From positions 1,054,001 to 1,118,000 of the forward strand of contig OZ242171.1 in the NCBI GenBank assembly GCA_965205525.1: DNA of 64,000 bases, written 5' to 3'. How positions within the stretch are numbered: position 1 is the stretch's first letter; the number at the start of each line of letters is the position of its first letter. This document shows, in pieces, positions 1 to 8,669 of the stretch. The stretch is from G965205525 sp965205525. Its GTDB lineage: Bacteria > Pseudomonadota > Gammaproteobacteria > JABABF01. The translations under genes and the position numbers were made by a program. Below the pieces are notes generated by a model. That model had not been told where the DNA came from. It was given only the letters and a program-made list of their open reading frames with translations, and ran no database searches.

Positions 1-991
1 GCTCGCCGCTGCCGCCCGGGGTGAAACGGAGCTAAGACGCATGATCCGTGAAGAGGGGCTGGCCACGGTGTGCTCCTATATGGCGCATGTGCAGCACAAT
101 GCGACCGAGTCAGTGCAGGGGATTATCAGCGAGTTGCAGGACGGCTGCTCTACCCTTGAAATGGATAACGGAGCCGTCATCCGGGTCGCGGTATCCATCC
201 ACCGGGCAGCGCGACGCATGCGCATTGACTTTAGCGGCACCTCGGCCCAGCGCAGCGATAATTTTAATGCGCCCTCCGCGGTGGTGCGCTCGGCAGTGCT
301 GTACGTGCTGCGCACTCTGGTGAAACGGCCGATCCCCCTCAACGAGGGCTGCCTTGCCCCGGTGGAGATCGTGCTCCCAGAAGGCTCTTTGCTCGCCCCT
401 CGCCCGCCGGCGGCGGTGGCCGCCGGCAATGTGGAAACCAGCCAGTGTGTGGTGGATGCGCTGTACGCCGCCCTCGGTGTACAGGCTGCAAGCGCCGGCA
501 CCATGAACAACCTTAGTTTCGGCACCGATGCCTTCAGCTACTACGAGACGATCTGCTCCGGCACCGGAGCCGGTATCGGCTTTGACGGCGCAGATGCTGT
601 GCAATGCCACATGACCAATACCCGCCTCACCGACCCAGAGGTTCTGGAGACATACTTTCCTGTGCGGCTGGAAAGTTTTGCCGTGCGTCGGGGCAGCGGC
701 GGCAAAGGACGGTGGCGCGGTGGAGATGGCACCGTGCGCCGTCTCTGTTTTCTTGCACCGATGACTGCGGTCATCCTGTCCAACCGGCGCCGGACCGTGT
801 CCTTCGGATTGCACGGCGCCGGTGCGGGTGCCACGGGCAACAACTGGCTAGAACGGGCAGACGGCAGCCGAGAGCAACTGAATGCCACCGCCGAAATACA
901 GGTGCATGCCGGAGACACCCTGATAATAGAGACTCCCGGCGGCGGCGGCATGAATCCGCCGCCCGCTGATGGCAGCAAAAATTCAGCATAA
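1..991 (+). CDS. Hydantoinase B / 5-oxoprolinase family protein, C-terminal part
   Basis: The frame is open from the left edge (first full codon at 2) to TAA at 991, giving 329 residues of a larger protein whose start lies outside the window. Segments such as IDFSGTSAQ, FNAPSAV, GNVETSQ and the glycine-rich end ETPGGGGM are characteristic of the HyuB/OplaH ATP-dependent amidohydrolase family, which opens hydantoin or 5-oxoproline rings together with a HyuA-like part. Whether this is a separate HyuB or the end of a fused oxoprolinase of about 1200 residues cannot be told. No related catabolic gene follows; mdh begins 158 bp later. Family call is firm, substrate is not. Confidence 0.85.
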   Translation, partial: LAAAARGETELRRMIREEGLATVCSYMAHVQHNATESVQGIISELQDGCSTLEMDNGAVIRVAVSIHRAARRMRIDFSGTSAQRSDNFNAPSAVVRSAVLYVLRTLVKRPIPLNEGCLAPVEIVLPEGSLLAPRPPAAVAAGNVETSQCVVDALYAALGVQAASAGTMNNLSFGTDAFSYYETICSGTGAGIGFDGADAVQCHMTNTRLTDPEVLETYFPVRLESFAVRRGSGGKGRWRGGDGTVRRLCFLAPMTAVILSNRRRTVSFGLHGAGAGATGNNWLERADGSREQLNATAEIQVHAGDTLIIETPGGGGMNPPPADGSKNSA

Positions 992-1080
992 GAATATCCC
1001 CCTGTCAGCCCTCCCTAGCCCTTGCTTAAAAGATTCAGCACATCAGGAGAAAAAGTGCTGGTATTCCAATAGGCCCTCGA

Positions 1081-1109
1081 TTAGAATGCGCCTTCTATCT
1101 ATCTATAAT
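1081..1109 (+). promoter_or_regulatory. Candidate sigma70-type promoter for mdh
   Basis: TTAGAA (1081-1086, 3 of 6 consensus bases) lies 17 bp before a perfect TATAAT (1104-1109). The -10 box is the first bases of the 37-bp duplicated segment, so a second TATAAT sits at 1141-1146 with no good -35. Initiation would fall near 1116. Confidence 0.4.
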
Positions 1110-1177
1110 TGGATGCCTATGCCTCATCCTGCTCGCATCCTATAATTGGATGCCTATGTCTCATCCTGCTCGCATCG
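1104..1177. repeat. 37-bp tandem duplication over the mdh start
   Basis: 1104-1140 and 1141-1177 are direct copies that differ only at about two positions (cct versus tct in codon 4, and the last base). Each contains TATAAT, a short spacer and ATG. The upstream copy encodes a ten-codon reading frame (ATG 1113 to TAA 1145) whose product repeats the first residues of malate dehydrogenase; the downstream copy supplies the real start. Confidence 0.9.
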
Positions 1178-2136
1178 CTGTCACCGGAGCTGCCGGTCAA
1201 ATCGGCTACAGTCTGCTGGTGCGTATCGCCGCTGGCGAAATGCTCGGCAAAGAACAGCCGGTGCAGCTGCAAATGCTGGAGATTCCGGAAGCGGCAACAG
1301 CCCTAAAGGGGGTGGCTATGGAGCTGGAAGATTGCGCCTTTCCGCTGCTCAGCGGCATTCTCTGCTCAACGGATGCAGAGGAAGCTTTTAGAGATGCCGA
1401 CTATGCACTGCTAGTGGGTGCTCGGCCGCGCGGTCCGGGCATGGAGCGCGGCGATCTTCTGAAAGCCAATGCCAAGATTTTCACTGCGCAGGGAAAGGCA
1501 CTTAATCATGCTGCGAGCAGAGAGGTGCGCGTGCTCGTGGTAGGCAATCCGGCCAATACCAATGCCATGCTGGCGCAGCGCAGCGCCCCCGATATCTCAC
1601 CCCGCCAATTTACCGCGATGACTCGCTTGGACCACAATCGGGCCTTGGCTCAACTGGCAATCAAAACGGGCACTCCGGTTGCCGACATCCACCATGTCAC
1701 CATCTGGGGCAATCATTCCACAACACAATACCCGGACTTGCATCACGCCTTGGCAGCCGGCCGGCCGGCCTTGGAATGTGTGCCCGAATCCTGGTATCGG
1801 GAGCACTTCATACCGGCGGTACAGAAGCGTGGTGCCGCGGTCATTGAGGCACGGGGCTCCTCCAGTGCCGCCTCCGCCGCCGCCGCCGCCATCAGCCATA
1901 TGCGAGACTGGGTGCAGGGTACTCCGGAGGGAGACTGGACCAGCATGGGTGTGGTCAGCGACGGCAGTTACGATATCCCGGAAGGCATGCTGTATTCTTT
2001 TCCGGTGCAGTGTCGCAGCGGGGAATGGAACATCGTCCCGGATTTGGAAATTAATGAATTCAGCAGGCAGATGATGGAGCGCTCTGTGGCGGAACTGAAT
2101 AAAGAAAGCCAGGCTGTCAACAGCCTTCTTGGCTGA
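1150..2136 (+). CDS. mdh: Malate dehydrogenase
   Basis: A 328-residue NAD-dependent malate dehydrogenase that interconverts malate and oxaloacetate in the TCA cycle. Visible motifs: nucleotide-binding TGAAGQIGYSLL (about 12-23), substrate loop RPRGPGMER (92-100), NPANTNA (133-139), TRLDHNR (158-164) and catalytic histidine in WGNHS (His189). Length and motifs match the MDH group that resembles cytosolic and plant enzymes rather than E. coli Mdh. The start may be ATG 1150 or ATG 1156; both lie in the second copy of a 37-bp duplication with TATAAT nine bases upstream, so no clear Shine-Dalgarno site is visible. An alanine run near residue 240 comes from GCC repeats. Confidence 0.95.
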   Translation: MPMSHPARIAVTGAAGQIGYSLLVRIAAGEMLGKEQPVQLQMLEIPEAATALKGVAMELEDCAFPLLSGILCSTDAEEAFRDADYALLVGARPRGPGMERGDLLKANAKIFTAQGKALNHAASREVRVLVVGNPANTNAMLAQRSAPDISPRQFTAMTRLDHNRALAQLAIKTGTPVADIHHVTIWGNHSTTQYPDLHHALAAGRPALECVPESWYREHFIPAVQKRGAAVIEARGSSSAASAAAAAISHMRDWVQGTPEGDWTSMGVVSDGSYDIPEGMLYSFPVQCRSGEWNIVPDLEINEFSRQMMERSVAELNKESQAVNSLLG

Positions 2137-2140
2137 GAAC

Positions 2141-3445
2141 ATGGCCGGGCGCACCGGGCGCACCGGCAGTACGGTGGATTTTGACAGCCGCCATCTCTGG
2201 CATCCCTACAGTCTTCCCGGAAAGCACAACCCTTCCCTAGAAGTGGTTGCCGCCGAGGGCGCACGCCTGCAGCTGGCAGACGGACGGGAACTGATTGACG
2301 GCATGGCATCCTGGTGGTGCGCTATACACGGCTACTGTCACCCAGTGCTAGATGCCGCCGTCGCCGAACAGCTCCAGCACATGGCCCACATCATGTTCGG
2401 CGGCCTGACCCACAGGCCGGCGGCGCACCTCGGCAAGCTCCTGCTGGACATCGTGCCCGGCTCCATGCAGCAGGTATTTTTCTGCGATTCAGGGTCAGTG
2501 GCAGTGGAGGTTGCGATCAAGATGGCCCTGCAGCACTGTCTCGCCAAGGGACAAATTGGCCGCAACCGGCTGCTCACTGTGCGCGGGGGATACCACGGCG
2601 ACACCTTCGGTGCCATGGCCGTATGCGATCCGATTAACGGCATGCACAGCCGCTTTCAGGGTGTGCTCGCCGAGCACTGCTTTGCCCCTAGGCCGGCGCC
2701 GCGCTTTGGCGAAAAATGCAAAGAACAGGACATTGCAGAGTTTCAACAGCTGCTAGAGCAGCATCGGGAGACACTTGCCGCCGTCATCTTAGAACCGATT
2801 GTGCAGGGGGCTGGTGGCATGTGGTTTTATTCAGCAGAGTACCTGCGGCGCGTGCGCGAGCTGTGCGACCAGCACCAGGTACTGCTGATCTTGGATGAAA
2901 TTGCGACCGGCTTCGGGCGTACGGGGCGGCTATTTGCCTGTGAGCATGCCGGTGTGCACGCGGATATCCTGTGTCTTGGCAAGGCGCTGACCGGCGGCTA
3001 TTTGTCTTTGGCTGCGACACTGTGCAGCGCCGCCGTCGCCGACACCATCGCAGCGGACCGGCAGGGTACATTCATGCACGGTCCAACCTTCATGGCCAAT
3101 CCCCTCGCCTGTGCAGTGGCCGTCGCAAACCTGAAACTGCTTCTTGGCAGCGACTGGCAGAAAAATATTCTCGCTATGGAAAGTCAGCTCAAAGAGGGAC
3201 TAGAGGTGTTACGCAAGCTGCCCCAAGTCGCCGATGTCAGATGCTTGGGTGGCATCGGAGTGGTGGAGATGAAGGAGGAGCCGGATGTACTAAAAATCCA
3301 GCAGTGCGCAATCAAGCAGGGTGTGTGGCTGCGTCCATTCGGTCGCCTGCTTTATACCATGCCGCCCTACATCATATCGCGCCGGGAATTGGAACAAATT
3401 ATCAATGCCATTTGCCAGGCGACCGCACAGGCAGCACAGCGGTGA
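2141..3445 (+). CDS. bioA: Adenosylmethionine-8-amino-7-oxononanoate aminotransferase
   Basis: PLP-dependent class III aminotransferase that converts 7-keto-8-aminopelargonate to 7,8-diaminopelargonate in biotin synthesis, using S-adenosylmethionine as amino donor. The BioA-type WWCAIHGY segment near the N terminus, DSGSVAVEVAIKMA, RGGYHGDTFGAMA, DEIATGFGRTG and the PLP lysine in LGKALTGGY (about Lys281) are all present. I chose ATG 2141, five bases after the mdh stop; an in-frame TTG at 2129 would overlap mdh. About 434 residues, normal for the family. No other biotin gene is in the window. Close spacing suggests co-transcription with mdh. Confidence 0.93.
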   Translation: MAGRTGRTGSTVDFDSRHLWHPYSLPGKHNPSLEVVAAEGARLQLADGRELIDGMASWWCAIHGYCHPVLDAAVAEQLQHMAHIMFGGLTHRPAAHLGKLLLDIVPGSMQQVFFCDSGSVAVEVAIKMALQHCLAKGQIGRNRLLTVRGGYHGDTFGAMAVCDPINGMHSRFQGVLAEHCFAPRPAPRFGEKCKEQDIAEFQQLLEQHRETLAAVILEPIVQGAGGMWFYSAEYLRRVRELCDQHQVLLILDEIATGFGRTGRLFACEHAGVHADILCLGKALTGGYLSLAATLCSAAVADTIAADRQGTFMHGPTFMANPLACAVAVANLKLLLGSDWQKNILAMESQLKEGLEVLRKLPQVADVRCLGGIGVVEMKEEPDVLKIQQCAIKQGVWLRPFGRLLYTMPPYIISRRELEQIINAICQATAQAAQR

Positions 3446-3463
3446 CAGCAGCCGGCTGCATAG

Positions 3464-3511
3464 CGGGCACAGCTCCTTGCTCCCGCCGGCTGTGCCCGGT
3501 GTGCCCTTTTT
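3464..3511 (+). terminator. Possible terminator after bioA
   Basis: CGGGCACAGC (3464-3473) pairs perfectly with GCTGTGCCCG (3489-3498) across a 15-base loop. A run of five T follows at 3507-3511, eight bases after the stem, which is farther than usual, so it is only a plausible terminator. Confidence 0.4.
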
Positions 3512-3571
3512 CAGCCCAAATGCCGCCGAGGAGCATAGCCAGCGCCACGGCAATGGTCTGAGCTTCGTCCA

Positions 3572-3854
3572 CTGCTCGCCGGGGGACGCTTGGCGAAACA
3601 TGCGCTAACTGAGAGAGGGCTGCTCGCCGGGGCTGCTTGGCGAAACATGCGCTCACCGAGGGAGGGCTGCTCGCCGGGGCTGCTTGGCAAAACATGCGCT
3701 AACCGAGAGAGGGCTGCTCGCCGGGGCTGCTTGGCGAAACGTGCGCTAACCGAGGGAGGGCTGCTCGCCGGGGCTGCTTGGCAAAACATGCGCTAACCGA
3801 GGGAGCACTGCTCGCCGGGGCTGCTTGGCAAAACATGCGCTCACCGAGGGAGGG
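3572..3854. repeat. Six-copy 47-bp tandem repeat (minisatellite)
   Basis: Consecutive units at 3572-3619 (48 bp, most diverged), 3620-3666, 3667-3713, 3714-3760, 3761-3807 and 3808-3854, each starting CTGCTCGCCGGGG and containing AACATGCGCT. Units differ by single substitutions (aaccgag/tcaccgag, gcgaaa/gcaaaa). There are no intervening spacers, so it is not CRISPR. The unit length is not a multiple of three, arguing against a coding role. Confidence 0.93.
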
Positions 3855-3973
3855 CTGCCCGCACAGAGGGGGACCCATGGCTCAGCACAGGCATAACAAC
3901 ACTGATACATATGTGCAATTTTCTATAAATAAGTTATGATCCACCCAATCTGCTGCTTGATGGAGCGCCCACC

Positions 3974-4372
3974 GTGCTATTTGCCCGTCTTATACTCCTT
4001 GTAAATGGTCTTTTTTTTGCTGGTTACGGCGCCTTCTGCCTATACAGTCCTGACTACCTGGCTGCAATCTTTGTGCCGGGTGCTGAACCGAGCGCAGCCC
4101 TGCAAAGCGAATTGCGCGCCATGTATGGCGGCTTGCAGCTGGCCTTCGGTCTGATCTTGCTGGGCTTCCTGCCCAAGACCCGCATGCGCTGGGGGCTTTG
4201 GGTATTGATTATAACGATTCTGGGGCTGGCTGCTGCGCGCACCGTCGGCGCGGTAGTGGATGACAACATGGCGGACCCCTACGTCCGGCAGGCCCTGATG
4301 TATGAATGGGGCACACTGGTAATTTCCATTATCGGCCTGTGGTGTCTGCCCCGCAGGATTACAAGCTTCTGA
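3974..4372 (+). CDS. DUF4345-like small membrane protein
   Basis: A 132-residue protein with about four hydrophobic helices: roughly residues 3-22, 46-63, 70-92 and 109-125. The first segment FARLILLVNGLFFAGYGAF and the central RAMYGGLQLAFGLILL match my recollection of the DUF4345 family, whose function is unknown. The start is GTG 3974, chosen because a GGAG Shine-Dalgarno-like sequence lies about nine bases upstream. It ends three bases before the GMC oxidoreductase start, so it is probably the first gene of a three- or four-gene transcription unit with the oxidoreductase and aldehyde dehydrogenase. Membrane location is clear; biochemical role is not. Confidence 0.75.
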   Translation: MLFARLILLVNGLFFAGYGAFCLYSPDYLAAIFVPGAEPSAALQSELRAMYGGLQLAFGLILLGFLPKTRMRWGLWVLIITILGLAAARTVGAVVDDNMADPYVRQALMYEWGTLVISIIGLWCLPRRITSF

Positions 4373-4375
4373 ACG

Positions 4376-6019
4376 ATGAGCGCAGGCAGTGACCGTAAGT
4401 ACGATTACATCATCATCGGCGCCGGCTCAGCGGGCTGTGTACTGGCCAATCGCCTGAGTCGAGAAGCCAGCCGACGGGTGCTGCTGCTGGAAGCAGGGGG
4501 CGCTGACCGCAATCCGATGATCCATGTGCCCGGGGGCTTCACCCGCATGATGCACGACCCGAAGGTGAATTGGTGCTATACCACCGAGCCGGAACCAGAA
4601 CTGCATCATCGGCGCATAGATTTCCCCCGCGGCAAGGTCTTAGGCGGCAGCAGCTCTATCAATGGCATGGTATACATCCGCGGTCACCAGCTGGACTATC
4701 GGGACTGGAGTGCCGCCTGCGGTCTGGCCTGGTCCTGGGAGCAGGTGCTCAAATGGTTTAAGCATGCCGAGCACAATACCCGAGGCGAGAGTGAATTTCA
4801 TGGCGTCGGCGGGCCCCTGTGGGTCGGCGAGCCGATCAATCGCTACGAGGTGGGTGAAGTATTCATCCAAGCTTGCCACAGCACCGGTATTCCTCTGACC
4901 GATGATTTCAATACCGGCGATAACGAGGGGGTCGGCTACTACCAGGTCAATATTCAAAACGGTCTGCGCCGCAGTTCTGCCACCTGCTATCTGAAGCCAG
5001 TACAAGCGCGTCCCAACCTGGAGATTATCGCCGGTGCGACAGTGCAGCAACTGCTGCATGACAAGCAGCGCATTACCGGGGTGTGCTACAGCAAAGGACG
5101 CAAGAGAGAGCGTATGGAAGCCCTTGCTGCCAGCGAAGTGCTCCTGTGCGCAGGCAGCATCGGTTCGCCGCAGCTGTTGGAGTTGTCTGGAATTGGAGAC
5201 AGCAAGCACTTGCAGAAGCTGGATATAGAGCCATTTCACCATCTGTCTGGCGTGGGGGAAAACCTGTGTGATCATCTCACGCTAAACGTACACCAGAGCT
5301 TGCGCGGTATTTCTACCCTATACGAAGAGACCCGCCCCCGGGCTTTTGCCCGCAACTTTCTGACCTTCCTTTTACAGCGCCGGGGGATCCTCACCCATCC
5401 AGCCTCGGAGGTGGGCGCCCTGTTCAAGACCGCCCCGGACCTGGATCGTCCGGATGCCCAGATCCATTTCACGCCGGCCACTGGCAACTACGATGAAAAA
5501 GGCAACATGAAAGTATGTCCGGGGGTCACCGCCACCGTGTGCAACCTGCACCCGGAAAGCCGCGGCACCGTGCACATCTGCACCGCACAGCCGACGGATG
5601 CGCCGCTGATCTCTGCCAACTACCTGCAGACTGAAGCAGATCGGAAAACCATGGTGCGAGCTTATCGTCAAGTTCGCGACATATTTCAATCCAGCGCCTT
5701 TGAGCGTTACCGGGATGACTCGCTGAAGCTGCCGGGGCTTGATTGCCAGAGCGAGCAGGAAATCCTGGAATACATCCGTGCCGAAGCCAACTCCGTGTAC
5801 CATCCTGTGGGCACCTGCCGCATGGGCGAGGATGAAGACGCGGTGGTGGATGCAGAATGCCGAGTGCGGGGGCTAGAAGGACTGCGAGTGGTGGATGCCT
5901 CTGTCATCCCGGTCAGCCCCACTGGCAATACCCATGCTATTGCAGTTATGATTGCCGAACAGGTTGCACACCGAATTCTTCACCCGTCGCCGAGCGCAAC
6001 AGCACCAGCATCTACATAA
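4376..6019 (+). CDS. GMC family FAD-dependent oxidoreductase (choline/alcohol dehydrogenase-like)
   Basis: A 547-residue flavoprotein of the glucose-methanol-choline family. The FAD-binding YIIIGAGSAGCVLANRLS lies at the N terminus, the GMC signature GKVLGGSSSINGMVYIRG at about residues 85-102, and the catalytic region NSVYHPVGTCRMG (His about 476) and SPTGNTHA (His about 520) at the C terminus. Family members oxidise alcohols to aldehydes; BetA-type choline dehydrogenases are close relatives, but no betaine genes are here, so the substrate is open. The aldehyde dehydrogenase that follows after 12 bp would take the product on to the acid. Confidence 0.9.
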   Translation: MSAGSDRKYDYIIIGAGSAGCVLANRLSREASRRVLLLEAGGADRNPMIHVPGGFTRMMHDPKVNWCYTTEPEPELHHRRIDFPRGKVLGGSSSINGMVYIRGHQLDYRDWSAACGLAWSWEQVLKWFKHAEHNTRGESEFHGVGGPLWVGEPINRYEVGEVFIQACHSTGIPLTDDFNTGDNEGVGYYQVNIQNGLRRSSATCYLKPVQARPNLEIIAGATVQQLLHDKQRITGVCYSKGRKRERMEALAASEVLLCAGSIGSPQLLELSGIGDSKHLQKLDIEPFHHLSGVGENLCDHLTLNVHQSLRGISTLYEETRPRAFARNFLTFLLQRRGILTHPASEVGALFKTAPDLDRPDAQIHFTPATGNYDEKGNMKVCPGVTATVCNLHPESRGTVHICTAQPTDAPLISANYLQTEADRKTMVRAYRQVRDIFQSSAFERYRDDSLKLPGLDCQSEQEILEYIRAEANSVYHPVGTCRMGEDEDAVVDAECRVRGLEGLRVVDASVIPVSPTGNTHAIAVMIAEQVAHRILHPSPSATAPAST

Positions 6020-6031
6020 CAGAAGGATCCT

Positions 6032-7495
6032 ATGAATACCGAATCGACTGCCTCTGCAGCGGGCTTTATGAGCACCGGCCATGACTTAGAACGACTGCTG
6101 CAACAGCAGCGCACAGCCTTTATGAAAGAAGGCGAAGTGCTCTATGCCACGCGCATTGACCGCTTAGACCGATGTATCGCTCTGCTTGCTGACCACAGCG
6201 ATAAGCTGTGCAAGGCTATGGATCAGGATTTTAATGGGCGCTCCCGCCATCTGAGCCTAATGAGTGAAATTATTACTTCTCTCGGCTCTCTTAAGTTTGC
6301 AAAAAAACACATCAAGAAATGGATGAAACCGGAGCGCCGCAGTGCCGGGATACCGATGAACCTGCTCGGTGCCAGAGCATCCGTGCACTACCAGCCCAAG
6401 GGGGTTGTGGGCATCATGACACCATGGAATTTTCCAGTCAATATGGTTTTCAGCCCTCTGGCCGACGTGCTGGCAGCGGGCAACCGGGCCATGATCAAGC
6501 CCTCTGAGACCAATCCGGCTACCGCTGCATTGCTGGCCGAGCTAATGCAGAACTATTTTGAGGAAACTGAAATCGCAGTCTGCTGCGGCGGGCCGGAGAC
6601 AGGAGCGGCTTTCAGCACCCTGCCGCTTGACCACCTGATTTTCACCGGCGGCACGGCAATCGGACGCAAAGTCATGCAGTCAGCTGCTGCAAACCTGACT
6701 CCGGTCACCTTGGAACTGGGCGGAAAATCGCCAGTTATCATCGGCGTATCCGCCAATATGGCAGAAGCGGCGGAGAGAATTATCAGCGGTAAATCTATGA
6801 ACGTAGGACAGGCCTGCGTGTCGCCGGACTATGTATTCGTGCCCGAAGGACATGTGGAGGGCTTCGTCCGCAATTGCCGGGAAACCTTTATACGCATGTT
6901 TCCCAAAATCACCGCCAATCCCGATTACAGTTCCATTATCAATCAGCACCACTATGAGCGCTTGCAATCCTACGTAGAGGATGCCCGACAACAGGGTGCC
7001 CGTATTGAAGACTGCACGCCAGGCAGCGAGCCGGCAGCAGACGACAAGCAGCAAAAACTGCCGCTACAGCTGGTGCTGGAGCCGGCCGCGGATGCATTGA
7101 TCATGCAGAACGAAATCTTTGGCCCGCTGCTGGTCATCCGGAGTTACCGCTCGTTGGAAGACGCCTTGGCCTTTATAAATGCCCGCCCTCGCCCGCTGGC
7201 ACTGTACTATTTTGGCCGTGACCGGGAAGAGGAGCAGAAAGTGCTTGCACACACTCGCTCCGGCGGTGTCACCATCAACGATGTGATGATGCATGTCGGC
7301 TGCGATGACTTGCCCTTCGGCGGCATTGGGGCCAGCGGGTTAGGCAACTACCGGGGCAAAGATGGTTTTCGCACCTTCAGCCATGCCCGGGCCGTCTTCC
7401 GCCAAGGCTTTGCCAGCCCGGCAAAACTGTTTAACATGTTACCGCCATACGGAGAAAAAACAGAAAAAGTCCTGTCTGGACAGATACAGAAATAA
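6032..7495 (+). CDS. Aldehyde dehydrogenase, coniferyl-aldehyde dehydrogenase type
   Basis: A 487-residue NAD(P)-dependent aldehyde dehydrogenase. Visible are PWNFPVNM and KPSETNPATA (cofactor site), TLELGGKSP with general base Glu near 228, and catalytic cysteine near 262 in NVGQACVSPDY. The lack of an N-terminal extension, the GQACVSPDYV context and the C-terminal SHARAVFRQ resemble coniferyl aldehyde dehydrogenase (CalB) and class 3 ALDHs. The start has a good AAGGAT ribosome site. Placed directly behind the GMC oxidoreductase, it probably completes oxidation of the same alcohol. Its TAA overlaps the ATG of the first family-10 glycosyltransferase gene by one base. Confidence 0.9.
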   Translation: MNTESTASAAGFMSTGHDLERLLQQQRTAFMKEGEVLYATRIDRLDRCIALLADHSDKLCKAMDQDFNGRSRHLSLMSEIITSLGSLKFAKKHIKKWMKPERRSAGIPMNLLGARASVHYQPKGVVGIMTPWNFPVNMVFSPLADVLAAGNRAMIKPSETNPATAALLAELMQNYFEETEIAVCCGGPETGAAFSTLPLDHLIFTGGTAIGRKVMQSAAANLTPVTLELGGKSPVIIGVSANMAEAAERIISGKSMNVGQACVSPDYVFVPEGHVEGFVRNCRETFIRMFPKITANPDYSSIINQHHYERLQSYVEDARQQGARIEDCTPGSEPAADDKQQKLPLQLVLEPAADALIMQNEIFGPLLVIRSYRSLEDALAFINARPRPLALYYFGRDREEEQKVLAHTRSGGVTINDVMMHVGCDDLPFGGIGASGLGNYRGKDGFRTFSHARAVFRQGFASPAKLFNMLPPYGEKTEKVLSGQIQK

Positions 7496-8631
7496 TGGCA
7501 CTCTCCAATCCTAGCAGACACCAAAATAATGCCATAAAATTAATGCTCTTTCCAGAAGAATGTCAGGCCAGATTTCTACAATGGAAGAAAAATGAATATA
7601 GAAATTTCTCGCATTTAAGGGCTGGAATATTAGAGAAAATATGTTCTAAGCTTCTAGAGCGCACAAGCGCATTAGAATTGACTGCTAAAGATCCTGATTT
7701 AATTATATGTACTTATGTCCCATTTGATCAATGGGAGAGTTTGTGTCTCGCCTATCCAAACGTAAAAAAAATATTTATTTTTGGTGAAAACCTTTATGCA
7801 AAGGCATACCATCATGAACGCACAAGATATGCACTATTAAAATTTTCAAATGCCCTGCACTTAAGCAAACATGCCATATCACAGCTAGAGCAGATAAGAA
7901 TACTGCCACGTAAGAGAACCACCAATATCGCTGTTCCGGCTATCCAGGCATTTCTAGAAAATCTTAAGCCGAATGAATTTGTTGTTATTAGCAATGATTA
8001 TATGAATCATAAAATGCAAAAGGAGCAGGTCTTTAGTTATCCATTTTTTATGCGCTGGAACAAATTTCTCTACGATATTATCGAAAAGCATGGGGATGGA
8101 GAGAAGGCAAACGATTGGCAGAAAAGGAAATTTTGCTGCTATATCCAGAATAGGCATACTGCCGAGAGAAAAATTTTTCTAAAAATGCTGTCACGATATA
8201 AAAAAGTTGACTGCTATGGAGCGGCAGGCCCCAACAATATAGAGGGTTCTGCCAAAACCTTGCCCATGCATAGACATACTGACAATGACAAAATTTATCA
8301 ACACTACAAATTTGTAATTGCCTTTGAAAATTCAATTGCGGATGGCTATATTACCGAAAAAATAATAATACCTATGTCTGCCAATGCTATACCTCTATAC
8401 TGGGGGACATCCTCAGTGAACAAGTACTTTAACCCGGATAGCTTCCTCAGCTGCGACAATTACGAATCATTGTCTGCAATGGCCCGGGCAGTGATTGAAC
8501 TAGACCAGGATGAGCAACGCTATCTAGCCATGCTGCGACAGCCGTTTTTTCCAGGCAATCAGCTGCCCGCCGCAATTACGGACACCAAGAAAAATTTTGA
8601 GCATTTCTTGGATCGTGCCCTCAATCTATAA
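7495..8631 (+). CDS. Family-10 glycosyltransferase (alpha-1,3-fucosyltransferase-like), copy 1
   Basis: A 378-residue predicted GT10 enzyme. The donor-binding half holds the family pattern KFCCYIQN..R..F, then KVDCYGAAG, YKFVIAFENS, DGYITEKI and IPLYWGTSSVNKYFNP (about residues 210-320). GT10 enzymes transfer fucose from GDP-fucose to N-acetylglucosamine or glucose units of surface glycans. There is no signal peptide or membrane helix, so action at the cytoplasmic side is likely. It starts inside the aldehyde dehydrogenase stop codon. The N-terminal 200 residues differ clearly from copies 2-4, while the last 110 are almost identical even at the DNA level. The gene is far more AT-rich than its neighbours, except near the 3' end, suggesting horizontal origin. 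An A8 run lies near 7764-7771. Confidence 0.85.
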   Translation: MALSNPSRHQNNAIKLMLFPEECQARFLQWKKNEYRNFSHLRAGILEKICSKLLERTSALELTAKDPDLIICTYVPFDQWESLCLAYPNVKKIFIFGENLYAKAYHHERTRYALLKFSNALHLSKHAISQLEQIRILPRKRTTNIAVPAIQAFLENLKPNEFVVISNDYMNHKMQKEQVFSYPFFMRWNKFLYDIIEKHGDGEKANDWQKRKFCCYIQNRHTAERKIFLKMLSRYKKVDCYGAAGPNNIEGSAKTLPMHRHTDNDKIYQHYKFVIAFENSIADGYITEKIIIPMSANAIPLYWGTSSVNKYFNPDSFLSCDNYESLSAMARAVIELDQDEQRYLAMLRQPFFPGNQLPAAITDTKKNFEHFLDRALNL

Positions 8632-8669
8632 TCGTGCCCTCAATCTATAATCGTGCCCTCAATCTATAA
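8613..8669 (+). repeat. Three tandem copies of 19 bp at the end of GT10 copy 1
   Basis: TCGTGCCCTCAATCTATAA occurs at 8613-8631 (last codons and stop of copy 1), 8632-8650 and 8651-8669. The other GT10 genes have a single copy. The repeats after the stop are non-coding relics of slippage. Confidence 0.95.

Larger units (their letters stand above)
3446..3973. other. Gene-free interval between bioA and the DUF4345 gene
   Basis: The 528-bp interval holds the terminator-like hairpin (3464-3511), the 47-bp minisatellite (3572-3854) and an AT-rich stretch (about 3895-3945, including TATAAA and TATGAT hexamers) that could hold a promoter for the next gene, although I find no convincing -35. Short open frames here are by-products of the repeat: the 47-bp period changes frame at each copy. 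Confidence 0.7.

Noticed and set aside
1036..1060. CAGCAC/GTGCTG hairpin between the hydantoinase and mdh genes
   Set aside because: A 6-bp stem with a 13-base loop and no T run is too weak to call a terminator.
3572..3854. Repeat array considered as CRISPR
   Set aside because: The 47-bp units are directly adjacent with no variable spacers, and there are no cas genes in the window.
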